From: Myxococcales bacterium
Lineage (GTDB): Bacteria; Myxococcota; UBA4151
Length of the DNA stretch: 64,000 nucleotides
Direction: 5' to 3'
Assembly (NCBI GenBank): GCA_002722845.1
Contig: PBND01000043.1
Span: 81,796-145,795 of the forward strand
A model generated the notes under the pieces. The model worked only from the letters and a program-made list of their open reading frames with translations, was not told where the DNA came from and did no database searches. Position numbers and translations under genes: made by a program. Shown in pieces: positions 24,412 to 33,584 of the stretch; the stretch's first letter is position 1; every line of letters begins with the position of its first letter.

Positions 24412-26465
24412 CGAGCGATCCAGCGATTGTCCAAGGCGACCATGAGCCCATCGTCGCCCGGTTGGCTTGCCAGGGCAAGACGGGGGGCGGCGGGCTGCTC
24501 TTCGAGGCGAACCCCACCGGGGGAGCGATAGGCAAGCGTGACCCGCTGCACCGGCTCAGTGGTCCATTGGAGATCCAGGACCAACTGACCATCCTGGAAG
24601 CGCAACCACTCCGGTTCCACCAGTTGCAATGGGCCAGCCTCGTCCTGGCAGTCGTAGTCCATTTCAAAGCCACTGGCGAAGCGGAAGCGCCCTCGTTGCC
24701 AGGGAACGACGGGCCAGGGACTGGTGCCGAAGTAAATCTGACCGGCGACATCCCATCGTCGCCAGGAGGCGCTTTCCTGATCTCGATAGGCGTGGCCCAA
24801 ACCGAAGGTCGGTACATAACGGTCCACCGGCTTGATCGTACATCGAGGCGTTTGGGAAGGTAATGGGACTTCGCTGTGGAAGCGGGGCCGACCCTCAAAG
24901 GCCGCACTGATGATCTCCAAATAACCGTCACTATCGAGATCGGCCTTCACCGCACCTCGACTGGAGTAAAAACGCTGGTCATCGCCACTGTCGAGTCGGT
25001 CGTGACGGGAAATCCCCACCTCGTCGGTGTAGGCCTCGAAACGACCCGCTCGCTGTAAAAAGATGACGTCGTAATGCTCCTCGCCGGTGGATGCCGAGCC
25101 CGGCGCTTCTTCTAGGCCCTGAGCGAGAAAGAGGTCGTCCTTGCCATCTCGATCAAAGTCATCGGCGAGGGCTCCCCAGGCGAAGAGTAATTGCTCGTCC
25201 ACGTCCCCGGGTAGGTCCACACCCCACTCGATCCGTCGGTCCACGGGTTGCAGGTCTTCATCCCAACTCACCAAGCGGTTGGGACCAAAATCGCTGAGGA
25301 AGAGATGCTCCCCCAGGCCTTCCAGAAAGAGGTTGGCCACGCCCATGTAGGAGCCGCTTTGCCCATTGCCCTGGCCGAAGAACCGCAAAGGGTAGGGAAG
25401 TTCGGCGCCGGGGCCTGATCGCAAGATCACGAGGCCGGGAGCTGAATCCGAGACCAACTCCGGCATGGCCAGGGTCGTGAAACTGTCGTTCGCCAGGACC
25501 AAGTCAATGATACCATTATGGTCGATGTCGATGGCACCTATGGCCAAGGTGTTGCCGCCGTTGACGAGGTCATCCCAGGGATAGCCCTGCATCACGGTAA
25601 ACTGCCCGTCTGGACCTTGGCGCAGCGGAATGTTCTCCATCCAAAGGTGGCCTTGGGGACCAGAGGCTCGGGGGGTGGTTTGACAGGCGACGTAGAGATC
25701 GAGGAGGCCGTCTAGATCCAGATCGACCGGCAGTGCCGTGGCCACATTGCAACCAGAGCGACGGTCCTCATCGGGTACCATGGCTAAGAGGTCGATTAAC
25801 TCCACCTCTGGAAAGAAGCGCTGCAGCAAGAGCGTACGATTCCCCGTCATGAGCAACTCATGGCGGCCGTCCCCGTCGAGATCCACGCCCTGGCCGCCCT
25901 CGCGGAAGCCTGAGCCAGGCTCACAATGCTCGGGAACGGGCGTCAAAATGAGTTCGCTCGGGGTACTCTCGTTGGCGTAGAGACAGGCCGGTCGATCCCC
26001 AGGGCCCAGTGGCAGCGGGTAGTGACTCGCCAAGTAGAGGTCGAGGTCCCCGTCCCCATCGGCATCCAACAGAGCCCCGCCAAAGCCATCACTGAAGGTC
26101 GTGGGTAGGCGGCTGAAGTGGTTGAGGCCCGGTTCGGGGAATCGACGCTCAAAGATCACACCGAACTCACTGCTTGGGCGCATCAGGCAGCGGTTCTCAG
26201 AGCAACGTTCTTCAGCCCCGCAGTCCGGGTGTCCGTAGCACTCGCCCCGATAGCACCGACCCAGCGTCGAACACTGCTCGTCTACAGCACAGTCCCCATC
26301 GGCCTCACAGGCCCCTGGGATCGGCGGCGGTCCAGCGTCGGAGGCGGCGCCGCCGTCAGTGGTTTGGCCTGCATCGATGGGCGGGACGCCGGCATCTTCA
26401 AGCTCGACGGGCTCTGGGCAGCCGAGGGCCAGGCCGATAACGAAAAATCTTAGCGTACGAACCAT
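24393..26465 (-). CDS. FG-GAP (CRTAC1-like) lipoprotein, paralogue 3
   Basis: 690 aa from the ATG at 26465, 4 codons inside the longest frame, which gives MVRTLRFFVIGLALGC (Cys16, then Pro). It has a short Cys-rich region (CEADGDCAVDEQCSTLGRC and on to about residue 100). Ca loops: DADGDGDLDLYL, DLDGDGRHELLM, DLDLDGLLDLYV, DIDHNGIIDLVL, DFDRDGKDDLFL and DLDSDGYLEIIS. Unlike its siblings it lacks the paired Cys between loops four and five (LRSGPGAELPYPL replaces the CSPLxxC type block). It ends NRWIARWFELP. The start overlaps the upstream gene by 16 bp, again inside the codons for that gene's RWF motif. Confidence 0.85.
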   Translation of the reverse strand: MVRTLRFFVIGLALGCPEPVELEDAGVPPIDAGQTTDGGAASDAGPPPIPGACEADGDCAVDEQCSTLGRCYRGECYGHPDCGAEERCSENRCLMRPSSEFGVIFERRFPEPGLNHFSRLPTTFSDGFGGALLDADGDGDLDLYLASHYPLPLGPGDRPACLYANESTPSELILTPVPEHCEPGSGFREGGQGVDLDGDGRHELLMTGNRTLLLQRFFPEVELIDLLAMVPDEDRRSGCNVATALPVDLDLDGLLDLYVACQTTPRASGPQGHLWMENIPLRQGPDGQFTVMQGYPWDDLVNGGNTLAIGAIDIDHNGIIDLVLANDSFTTLAMPELVSDSAPGLVILRSGPGAELPYPLRFFGQGNGQSGSYMGVANLFLEGLGEHLFLSDFGPNRLVSWDEDLQPVDRRIEWGVDLPGDVDEQLLFAWGALADDFDRDGKDDLFLAQGLEEAPGSASTGEEHYDVIFLQRAGRFEAYTDEVGISRHDRLDSGDDQRFYSSRGAVKADLDSDGYLEIISAAFEGRPRFHSEVPLPSQTPRCTIKPVDRYVPTFGLGHAYRDQESASWRRWDVAGQIYFGTSPWPVVPWQRGRFRFASGFEMDYDCQDEAGPLQLVEPEWLRFQDGQLVLDLQWTTEPVQRVTLAYRSPGGVRLEEQPAAPRLALASQPGDDGLMVALDNRWIARWFELP

Positions 26466-28624
26466 CGGGCCAACCATCGTCCTTCGATCCGTAACAGGAA
26501 GGGGACGCCTCTCGGAACATCGTTGTCTGTGAGCCGGAACCGGCCGGGCTCGAAGGGGTGAACTTGAACTCGATCACCATCCCTCTGCTGAAGATAAACA
26601 AAGGCAGGCGGGGCGCCTAGCCAGGGGGGCTCGATCGTGAGCGCATCGCCTTCAAGTTGAATCCAGTCGGGCTCCTCCACCACGAGAGGACCGGCGCCGC
26701 CCTCGCAATCAAAGGGGACTTGGGCCCCCGAAGGGAACCGGAGCCAGCCCCGGTTCATAGGCGCCAAAATCCATGGCGAGGTGCTGACTCGGTGTTGCCC
26801 TTGGAGATCCCATTGGCGCCAGCGTTGCCGGTTGGGTTCGGCGACGGCGTGACCCAGTCCAAAGCCAGGGACGACTCGGTCCACGGGAATCAAGTGACAG
26901 CGAGGATCTTGGTCGATGACGGGCTGTTCTGAGTGGATGAGAAGATGACCTTCGAGACCGGCCACCAAGATCTCGAGCCAGCCATCGCCATCGAGGTCCG
27001 TTCTGGCAGCCCCCCGGCTTGAGAAGGGGCGGTTCGGTTCGGTGGAGTCCAGCGTACTGGCCTCGTCGAAGCCGAGTTCTGTATCGTAAGGCTCGAATCG
27101 CCCATCGCGCTGGAGGAAGATACGGTCTTGGTGCGCCTGCCAACTCGAATTGGGCTGGCCATTCATCAGACCGGGCAGCGGGCCTTGAGCCAGGAAGACA
27201 TCATCTTGACCGTCTCGGTCAAAGTCATCGACGACGATGCCCCAGGCAAAGTTGGGATTTTCCGGTGCGCCGGGGTCGGCCATGCCCAGTGACCGGGCGT
27301 TGTCCTCAGCAGGCTGGCGACCGAAATCAAGGAGCCGGTTCGGCCCCTCATCGCTTAACAGGATGAGATCCCGTTCATCGACATGGAGCCGGGCGACCCC
27401 CATTAAGCTGTCGTTCGCGACGATGAGATCCAGCAGGCCGTCGTCATCGAGATCGGTGGCGCTGACCCCCAAGGCACTACCATCGTCGCGCAGGAAGCCC
27501 AGGTCACCGTGATCGTCCACCAAGCCGAGAGCTCCTTCCTCGTCTTGGCGCCAAAACCGGTTCTCCATGGCCACAAAACGAAGGGCGTTGGCCGGTCGCT
27601 CCTCAAGAACGCAACGTTCATTGAAGCCGGTGAGGACACGGGAAAGACCCGTGTCACAGGCTGGCAGGCCGAGGCCCAGGTCTTCATATGCACAGGGCTC
27701 GCCGGGGAGGCAGCGTCGATATGCACCGCCTAGCAAGGGGTGATATTGGAGTTCTGGCGTCCCCTCGAGCAGGGCCATGGCTTCCTGGATTACATGGGCG
27801 CCGAACTGGCAACCGACGACCAGGTCGACACGACCGTCCATGTCGAGATCGAGGGAAGAAAAGCTCCCCCCAAGGCAACGTCGGGCCGGATGGTCTTCGG
27901 GGAGACCGGCGAGGAGATCGATTCGGCGCTGGCGCCGAAAGTCGATCAACTCCGTCAGCCCCAAGCCGAACCGTACGAGTTCGTGATGGCCATCGCCATC
28001 GAGATCCATGGCCGCGGCGCCGACGGATTCACCGTCGGTGGCATCACAATAGGCGGTGACCGGCTCGAAATGCAGGAAGCCTGGCCGACTGAGGTTTTCG
28101 TAGAGGCAATTAGGGGTCCTGTCCTGTCGCTGGTAGGGCGTCGTCACATAGACATCCAGATCCTGATCCCCATCGAAATCGAGCAGTGCGAAGCCAAATC
28201 CGTAGCCCCCTGACTGACGGCCATAACGATCGCCGCTCCGGTGGCTCGTCAGTTCGCCGGCGAGGCGCCGTTGAAACCTGGGCAAACTTCGCCGTTGCCG
28301 TCGCTGTCCGCACAGACCCTCCACACAGTAGGCAGTCTCGCCGCAATCCCCGTGCGTAAGACACTCGCCATCATGGCAGGCCCCGGTCACCGAGCAGGCA
28401 CGCCCGTCTTCGCAGGGCCGGTCATCTGAGCACGGAACTGTACCCCCATCGGGCGGCCTTTGGGATACGTCCCTTTGCGATCCCCCATCTGGGGCCATAT
28501 TCCAGCCGCTGTCCTGGCGGGCCTGGACAGGCGCACCAACGTCGGCTGGGGGAGCCTGTTGTTGGGCGCAAGCCATGGACCCAAGGGCCAGAAGGAGGAG
28601 GCTGTGCCCTCGGCGTGGCGTCAT
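26450..28624 (-). CDS. FG-GAP (CRTAC1-like) lipoprotein, paralogue 4
   Basis: 724 aa from the ATG in the ATGA overlap at 28621-28624. It is the odd member at the lipobox: S-M-A-C (Cys19) followed by Ala instead of Pro. The Cys-rich region is short and followed by an Arg-rich stretch (GQRRQRRSLPRFQRR). Ca loops: DFDGDQDLDVYV, DLDGDGHHELVR, DLDMDGRVDLVV, DLDDDGLLDLIV, DFDRDGQDDVFL and DLDGDGWLEILV. An insertion between loops three and four (PELQYHPLLGGAYRRCLPG and onward) makes this region longer than in siblings. It ends GRWLARWFVR. Membership is secure; the ligand is unknown. Confidence 0.85.
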   Translation of the reverse strand: MTPRRGHSLLLLALGSMACAQQQAPPADVGAPVQARQDSGWNMAPDGGSQRDVSQRPPDGGTVPCSDDRPCEDGRACSVTGACHDGECLTHGDCGETAYCVEGLCGQRRQRRSLPRFQRRLAGELTSHRSGDRYGRQSGGYGFGFALLDFDGDQDLDVYVTTPYQRQDRTPNCLYENLSRPGFLHFEPVTAYCDATDGESVGAAAMDLDGDGHHELVRFGLGLTELIDFRRQRRIDLLAGLPEDHPARRCLGGSFSSLDLDMDGRVDLVVGCQFGAHVIQEAMALLEGTPELQYHPLLGGAYRRCLPGEPCAYEDLGLGLPACDTGLSRVLTGFNERCVLEERPANALRFVAMENRFWRQDEEGALGLVDDHGDLGFLRDDGSALGVSATDLDDDGLLDLIVANDSLMGVARLHVDERDLILLSDEGPNRLLDFGRQPAEDNARSLGMADPGAPENPNFAWGIVVDDFDRDGQDDVFLAQGPLPGLMNGQPNSSWQAHQDRIFLQRDGRFEPYDTELGFDEASTLDSTEPNRPFSSRGAARTDLDGDGWLEILVAGLEGHLLIHSEQPVIDQDPRCHLIPVDRVVPGFGLGHAVAEPNRQRWRQWDLQGQHRVSTSPWILAPMNRGWLRFPSGAQVPFDCEGGAGPLVVEEPDWIQLEGDALTIEPPWLGAPPAFVYLQQRDGDRVQVHPFEPGRFRLTDNDVPRGVPFLLRIEGRWLARWFVR

Positions 28625-31035
28625 GGCTCCTGGCGGGTCGGGAACCATCGGGGCAACCAGCGTCCGTCGATTTTAAACATCATTTGATCCTCGTCCGGTC
28701 GCGGCGTGAGGTCCCAGCCGACCCCATCGTGGAATGTGCCCACTTCGCGAACGCCCGAGGGGGATTGAAACAAGACACGGAACTGGGGAATCCCCCGTCC
28801 CGTCCATTGGGTATTGAGCCGAAGTTTCGTGACATTCTCTTGGTAGAGGATTCGGATCCACTCCGGTTCCTCGACGATGACCGGGCCGGGGCCATCCTGG
28901 CAATCGAACTCGATGATCGCACCGCTGGGAAACCGGAGTCTCCCCTCGTTTATGGTGCTGAGGATGTAGGGGCTTGCCCCGAAACGTAGCTGCCCCTGCA
29001 TATCCCGCCGCCGCCATGCATCCCCGCTGCGACCGGCCACTTCGTAACCAAAGCCGTATGCAGGTACGTATCGAGGTCGAGGCACCAGGGTGCAGCGAGG
29101 CAAGACCTCGGCCCGAGTGGGAACCTCTGACTGGATCCGCAGGTGACCCTCCATGGGCAGGGTGAGGATTTCGACAAAGCCATCATTATCGAGGTCGGCC
29201 TTGACGGCCCCCCGGCTCGAATAAACCCAGTCACTGCCGGGGGCATCGATCTGATCGTGGATACTGAGCCCAACCTCTTCCGGTCCGAGGGCGAGAAACT
29301 GTCCATCAGCCTCTTGGAGAAAGAGCCCATCATAATGGGCCTCGAAGACGCCCACCCGTGGCGAGGGCACGGAGCCCGTACTGACGTAGATGTCGTCCCG
29401 CCCATCCCGATCAAAGTCTTCGACGACAACTCCCCAGGCGAATAAATCGAATTCGCCATTGTAGCCCATATCGATGTCGAGCAGCCTACCCACATCGATG
29501 GGGTTACGATTCTCGTAGCGAGTGCATCGGTTGGGGGCGGCATCGCTCACATAGATGTGATCTCCCGAGCCCTCGATATGGACGTTACCAAGGCCCATAA
29601 AGCTGCCCCAGGCTTCAGTCCCCGGCCCCAGGCCCCGCCAGGTCCAAGTGCAATCTTCGGCCGGCGCACAACGAAAATAGACGCCGCCCGGCGGCATCGG
29701 CGTGTGCTCGTCCCCGGAGTTGACGTCGGAGAACGTGTCATTCGCCACCACCAGATCGAGGAGGCCGTCCCGATCCACATCGATCTGGCCCAGCCCGAGC
29801 CCAGAACCATCATCTTCAAGGCCATAGCGATCCCCTTGGCGGTCGATCAAAGCCTCGTCATCGCTAAGTATGAATTGCCCGGACTCGTCTTGAAGAAAGA
29901 CCTGATTGAGCAGCACGGGAATGTGCATGATTTGTTCCCGGTCGGGCATGTTGTTCATGGATAGGCTCTGCATTTGACAGCCGATGATCAAATCGGATCG
30001 GCCATCCAAGTTGAGGTCCATGGTGGAGACCGCACCGGCGTTGCAGCCCTTGCGCTCATCATCATCGGCCAACTGAGCGTTGAGGTCGACGATTTCCACT
30101 TCGGGATGAAAGCGCCAAAGTTGGAGCACGCCCTCGCCGAGCGCTAACAACTCCGAGTAGCCATCGCCCTCCACATCAAGCCCCCAACCGGAGCTGATTT
30201 TACCCAATTCAAAGCCGCAAAAAGTCTCGGTTGCTCGAAAGCGGAGGTCGCCTGGTATCGACACGTTCTCGTAGACGCACGCGGCGGTTTCATCTTCTCG
30301 CTCAAGTAGCTTTTGTCGATAGCCCAAAAAGACATCCAGATCGTTATCTCCATCGAAGTCGAGGAGGGCTCCACCCAGCCCATAGCCGCGAAAGGCCCCG
30401 AATGGCTCCCGGGCCATGTGGTCGGTAAGTGGGGCTGCAAAACGACGTTCGAACTGGATCCCGAGGGCCGGGTCGATCCGACCAAGGCACCGTCCCTGGC
30501 TGCACCGTTGGGTGGGGCTGCAATCATCGTGAACAAGGCATTCGCCCGTAAAACACAGCCCGTGGGACGAGCAGGTCCAATCGAGGCCGCAATCCCCATC
30601 GGCCTCGCAGGCGGCTTCGCCGAGAAGGATACACCGTTGTTCTTGGCATGCTTCGCCGCTCGCGCAGTCTGAGATGCTCGCACATTGACTTGGGCCGCAT
30701 TGGCCCTCCTCGCAGATTTGTCCCTCTGGGCAACGGTCGTCGCCGGCGCAACCACTTGCGCAGGCGCCATCCCGACAAAGGGAGCCCAAGTCGCACTGAT
30801 CGTCCGCTGTGCAGACGAGCTGACAGGTTCCGGAGGGGTCACAGCGTTCGTTCGCCGCACAGTCGCATTTCACGACGCACACACCGTCATCGCAGCGCTC
30901 GGTATCTTGGCAGAGTGAGCAGGGATCTAGAGCGGCATCTTGGACCCCCGTATCCGGCTGGAGGTCCCCCGGCGCCGGACAGGCCAGTAGCAGTGGCAGG
31001 GCAAGCCAGATCCCGTGGATTCGCATGCTCGTCAC
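28621..31035 (-). CDS. FG-GAP (CRTAC1-like) lipoprotein, paralogue 5 (operon leader)
   Basis: 804 aa from the GTG at 31035, preferred because AAGGA lies 8 bases upstream; the ATG three codons later is an alternative. Lipid Cys19 is followed by Pro. It has a long Cys-rich region (residues about 38-185). Its block CEADGDCGLDWTCSSHGLC (starting at residue 143) is identical in the divergent paralogue, part of a 90-bp near-identical DNA segment. Ca loops: DFDGDNDLDVFL, DVEGDGYSELLA, DLNLDGRSDLII, DVDRDGLLDLVV, DFDRDGRDDIYV and DLDNDGFVEILT. It ends GRWLPRWFPTRQEP. As first gene of the roughly 12.8-kb operon ending at 18270, its promoter should lie in 31036-31163. Confidence 0.85.
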   Translation of the reverse strand: MTSMRIHGIWLALPLLLACPAPGDLQPDTGVQDAALDPCSLCQDTERCDDGVCVVKCDCAANERCDPSGTCQLVCTADDQCDLGSLCRDGACASGCAGDDRCPEGQICEEGQCGPSQCASISDCASGEACQEQRCILLGEAACEADGDCGLDWTCSSHGLCFTGECLVHDDCSPTQRCSQGRCLGRIDPALGIQFERRFAAPLTDHMAREPFGAFRGYGLGGALLDFDGDNDLDVFLGYRQKLLEREDETAACVYENVSIPGDLRFRATETFCGFELGKISSGWGLDVEGDGYSELLALGEGVLQLWRFHPEVEIVDLNAQLADDDERKGCNAGAVSTMDLNLDGRSDLIIGCQMQSLSMNNMPDREQIMHIPVLLNQVFLQDESGQFILSDDEALIDRQGDRYGLEDDGSGLGLGQIDVDRDGLLDLVVANDTFSDVNSGDEHTPMPPGGVYFRCAPAEDCTWTWRGLGPGTEAWGSFMGLGNVHIEGSGDHIYVSDAAPNRCTRYENRNPIDVGRLLDIDMGYNGEFDLFAWGVVVEDFDRDGRDDIYVSTGSVPSPRVGVFEAHYDGLFLQEADGQFLALGPEEVGLSIHDQIDAPGSDWVYSSRGAVKADLDNDGFVEILTLPMEGHLRIQSEVPTRAEVLPRCTLVPRPRYVPAYGFGYEVAGRSGDAWRRRDMQGQLRFGASPYILSTINEGRLRFPSGAIIEFDCQDGPGPVIVEEPEWIRILYQENVTKLRLNTQWTGRGIPQFRVLFQSPSGVREVGTFHDGVGWDLTPRPDEDQMMFKIDGRWLPRWFPTRQEP
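30520..30609 (-). repeat. 90-bp inverted repeat, left copy
   Basis: The reverse complement of this segment matches 31605-31694 at 88 of 90 positions; the two differences are synonymous C/T changes. It encodes residues 143-172 of the operon-leading lipoprotein in the same frame as the partner copy. The flanking sequence diverges at once on both sides. Confidence 0.95.
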
Positions 31036-31163
31036 GTCTCGATTCCTTTTCTTGGCGGCAGCTTAGCCCGAATCTCGCCACCCGCCTATTTCAGTTCTCA
31101 AAAACGGGCTCAAGGCTTCCGAACTTGCTGCTAGCGGTCCCGTCCACTAACAATCCCATAGCC
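31036..31163. promoter_or_regulatory. Divergent promoter region between paralogues 5 and 6
   Basis: These 128 bases separate the two divergent starts and must hold both promoters. On the plus strand TTGCTG (31125-31130) with a 17-base spacer and TAACAA (31148-31153) is a weak candidate; nothing clear is seen on the minus strand. No perfect operator is visible. Confidence 0.35.
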
Positions 31164-33584
31164 ATGAGAGTTCTCCTCATTACAGTTGTTGCTGCCCTTG
31201 CTTTGGCCTGCCCGGAGCCCACCGTCATCCCCGACGGCGGCCCATCGCTGCCCGATGACGCAGCGGTGACGATCGATGCGGGCCCTTGTTCGGGGCGCTG
31301 CGATCAAGCCCAGGTTTGTCATGAGGCCAATTGTTGGTCGCCCTGCCCTTGCGAGGAAGGACAGTTTTGTGACGAGACGGCGAGCATTTGCCGAGAAGGC
31401 TGCCAGGGGGATGAGGACTGCCCTCTTACCCAGCGCTGCTCCGCTGGGCTGTGCGAACCGGGCTGTCGAGAGGATGCCCGTTGTCCTGCACCACAGATCT
31501 GTCACGAAGAAGCATGTAGAGCGCCTTTTTGTACACTCCGGACGGATTGTGAAACCGGCGAAGGCTGCCGGTCAGGACGCTGCGAGCAAGTCGGGCAAGA
31601 CCGCTGCGAGGCCGATGGGGATTGCGGTCTCGATTGGACCTGCTCGTCCCACGGGCTGTGTTTTACGGGCGAATGCCTTGTTCACGATGACTGCGAGGCT
31701 GCAGAGCGTTGTGTCGAGGGCGCATGTGTTCGGCGCCCACGGACGGAAGAGGGGATTCTCTTCGAGCGCCGCTTTCCGGCTTATGCAGCCTCCCATAACA
31801 GCAGGCTACCCTTCGGTGAAACCACTGGATACGGCTTCGGAGGAGCCCTGCTCGATGTCGATGGCGACGGTGATCTCGACCTCTTTATGGGGAGTCGCAT
31901 CCGTGCAGGAGGAGACGCTTCACCGGCCTGTATTTACGAAAATGTGTCGGTGCCGAGCCGACTGGACTTCCGACCATGGCCGGGGGGCTGCCCGATGGAG
32001 GATTCATTTCTCCATGCCGGGGTCGCATTGGATCTCGAAGGCGATGGTTTCGACGAACTGGTCGTCCTTGGTAACTACCGGGCCAGGCTGCTGCGATTTT
32101 TCCCTGAGCCAGCGGTCACGGACTTGATCACCCAACTGGATGAGGATGATCCTCGCCGCCGCTGTGTGGTGGGGGCCGGCTTGCCCCAGGATCTCAACAT
32201 GGATGGGCGCATCGATTTGATGCTGGGCTGTCAGATCGGCGCCAACATGGGGGACTTGGTGCGTATGGTGAACATGACCTTTCTCCAGAACCCAGAGGGG
32301 CGCTTGGAGTTGGTGGAGCGCGAAGCGGTGGCGGCCTGGGCCGATCCGGGCTCGACCCTCGGCCTGGCTGGAATCGATGTGGACTGGGACGGCATGGAAG
32401 ACTTGGTCGTCCTCAACGACACCTTCTCGACCCATGGAGTGCCGGGGTCTCGAGAAGAAGGGCTTCAACCCACCATTCAGCACATGCTCCCGGTACCGCT
32501 GCTATACCGCCGCTGTTCCCCCCTTGAAGCCTGCGACTACGAGCCATGGTCCTTCGGTGAGGGGGACCGCGCCTACGGCAGTTTCATGGGGCTTGGGGCG
32601 ATTCACATCGAAGGGGAGGGAGAGCACTTCTACATCAGCGATTGGGGCTTCAATCGCCTGATGCGCTTCGGGCCAGACGGTACCTTCAGTGAAATCATTG
32701 GCTCCTTGGGGGGAGGCCTCTCCCATGCCGAAGACGTCCTGCTTTTCGCCTGGGGGGTTTTGGTCGACGATTTGAACCGGGACGGTCGAGACGACCTCCT
32801 CGTGAGTCAAGGGATGGTGCCAGATCCCCATTTAGAGCGTTTTCCTCTCCACTACGATGCGGCTCTATTGCAGCATGGAGGGGGCTTTGAGGTGCTGAGT
32901 GAGGAAGTGGGGCTTTCGGCCTCCGATCACCTCGACAGTCAAAACGAAGATCGAAGTTATGCCAGCCGGGCCATGGCCCGCGCGGACTTGGATGGTGATG
33001 GTTATCTCGACGTGGTTACCTTTGCCCTGGAAGGTAAGGTTCGTTTTCACGCCGAGGTGCCTCAGGCAGACGGGCTCACGCCCCGCTGCACGCTGATTCC
33101 CCGCCCTCGCTACGTTCCTGCCTATGGCACGGGTTACGCCCTCCAGGCCCAGGGCGGGACCGTTTGGCGGCGCCGGGACGTGCAGGGCCAGTCTCGCCTG
33201 GGCTCAAGTCCCCATATTCTCAACCCGGAGGGGCGGGGTACGCTCCGGTTTCCCAGTGGGTATCGAGCGGCTTTCGATTGCCAGGGGCGACCTGGCCCCT
33301 TTGAAGTGACCGAATCCGAGTGGATCCAATTGGTGACCCTCCAAGACGGGGAAGTCAGCATCAAGATTGCCGCCGACCAGGTTGCTGGAGAGCGGCTCTT
33401 GGTGGTCTTTGCGCCAGAACTTGATCCCGGGGACCGCCGCCAGGCCGATCTGGGGCTTGGTGCCTGCGATGTGGAGGAGGGCTGGTGCCTTTGGCAGACC
33501 CAGTTTGTGGCTGAAGAGCAACGCCTGATGTTGCGCCTGGGCTCCCGCTGGATTCCCCGCTGGTTTACGGCATCGGCACCCTGA
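31164..33584 (+). CDS. FG-GAP (CRTAC1-like) lipoprotein, paralogue 6 (divergent)
   Basis: 806 aa from the ATG before RVLLITVVAALALAC (Cys16, then Pro); the open frame upstream to 30648 runs through the divergent gene and is not coding. It has a long Cys-rich region (residues about 39-190), much like that of the gene at 28621. Ca loops: DVDGDGDLDLFM, DLEGDGFDELVV, DLNMDGRIDLML, DVDWDGMEDLVV, DLNRDGRDDLLV and DLDGDGYLDVVT. The ASPIC-like module is RRDVQGQSRLGSSPH, RFPSGY, CQGRPGPFEVTESEWIQ. It ends SRWIPRWFTASAP. It is monocistronic, and its 3' end overlaps the convergent hydroxyacid dehydrogenase gene by 20 bp. Confidence 0.85.
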   Translation: MRVLLITVVAALALACPEPTVIPDGGPSLPDDAAVTIDAGPCSGRCDQAQVCHEANCWSPCPCEEGQFCDETASICREGCQGDEDCPLTQRCSAGLCEPGCREDARCPAPQICHEEACRAPFCTLRTDCETGEGCRSGRCEQVGQDRCEADGDCGLDWTCSSHGLCFTGECLVHDDCEAAERCVEGACVRRPRTEEGILFERRFPAYAASHNSRLPFGETTGYGFGGALLDVDGDGDLDLFMGSRIRAGGDASPACIYENVSVPSRLDFRPWPGGCPMEDSFLHAGVALDLEGDGFDELVVLGNYRARLLRFFPEPAVTDLITQLDEDDPRRRCVVGAGLPQDLNMDGRIDLMLGCQIGANMGDLVRMVNMTFLQNPEGRLELVEREAVAAWADPGSTLGLAGIDVDWDGMEDLVVLNDTFSTHGVPGSREEGLQPTIQHMLPVPLLYRRCSPLEACDYEPWSFGEGDRAYGSFMGLGAIHIEGEGEHFYISDWGFNRLMRFGPDGTFSEIIGSLGGGLSHAEDVLLFAWGVLVDDLNRDGRDDLLVSQGMVPDPHLERFPLHYDAALLQHGGGFEVLSEEVGLSASDHLDSQNEDRSYASRAMARADLDGDGYLDVVTFALEGKVRFHAEVPQADGLTPRCTLIPRPRYVPAYGTGYALQAQGGTVWRRRDVQGQSRLGSSPHILNPEGRGTLRFPSGYRAAFDCQGRPGPFEVTESEWIQLVTLQDGEVSIKIAADQVAGERLLVVFAPELDPGDRRQADLGLGACDVEEGWCLWQTQFVAEEQRLMLRLGSRWIPRWFTASAP
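31605..31694 (+). repeat. 90-bp inverted repeat, right copy
   Basis: Partner of 30520-30609 (88/90 identical, opposite orientation, same reading frame), encoding residues 148-177 of the divergent lipoprotein. The two copies are separated by about 1.0 kb that contains both signal peptides and the shared promoter region. Confidence 0.95.
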
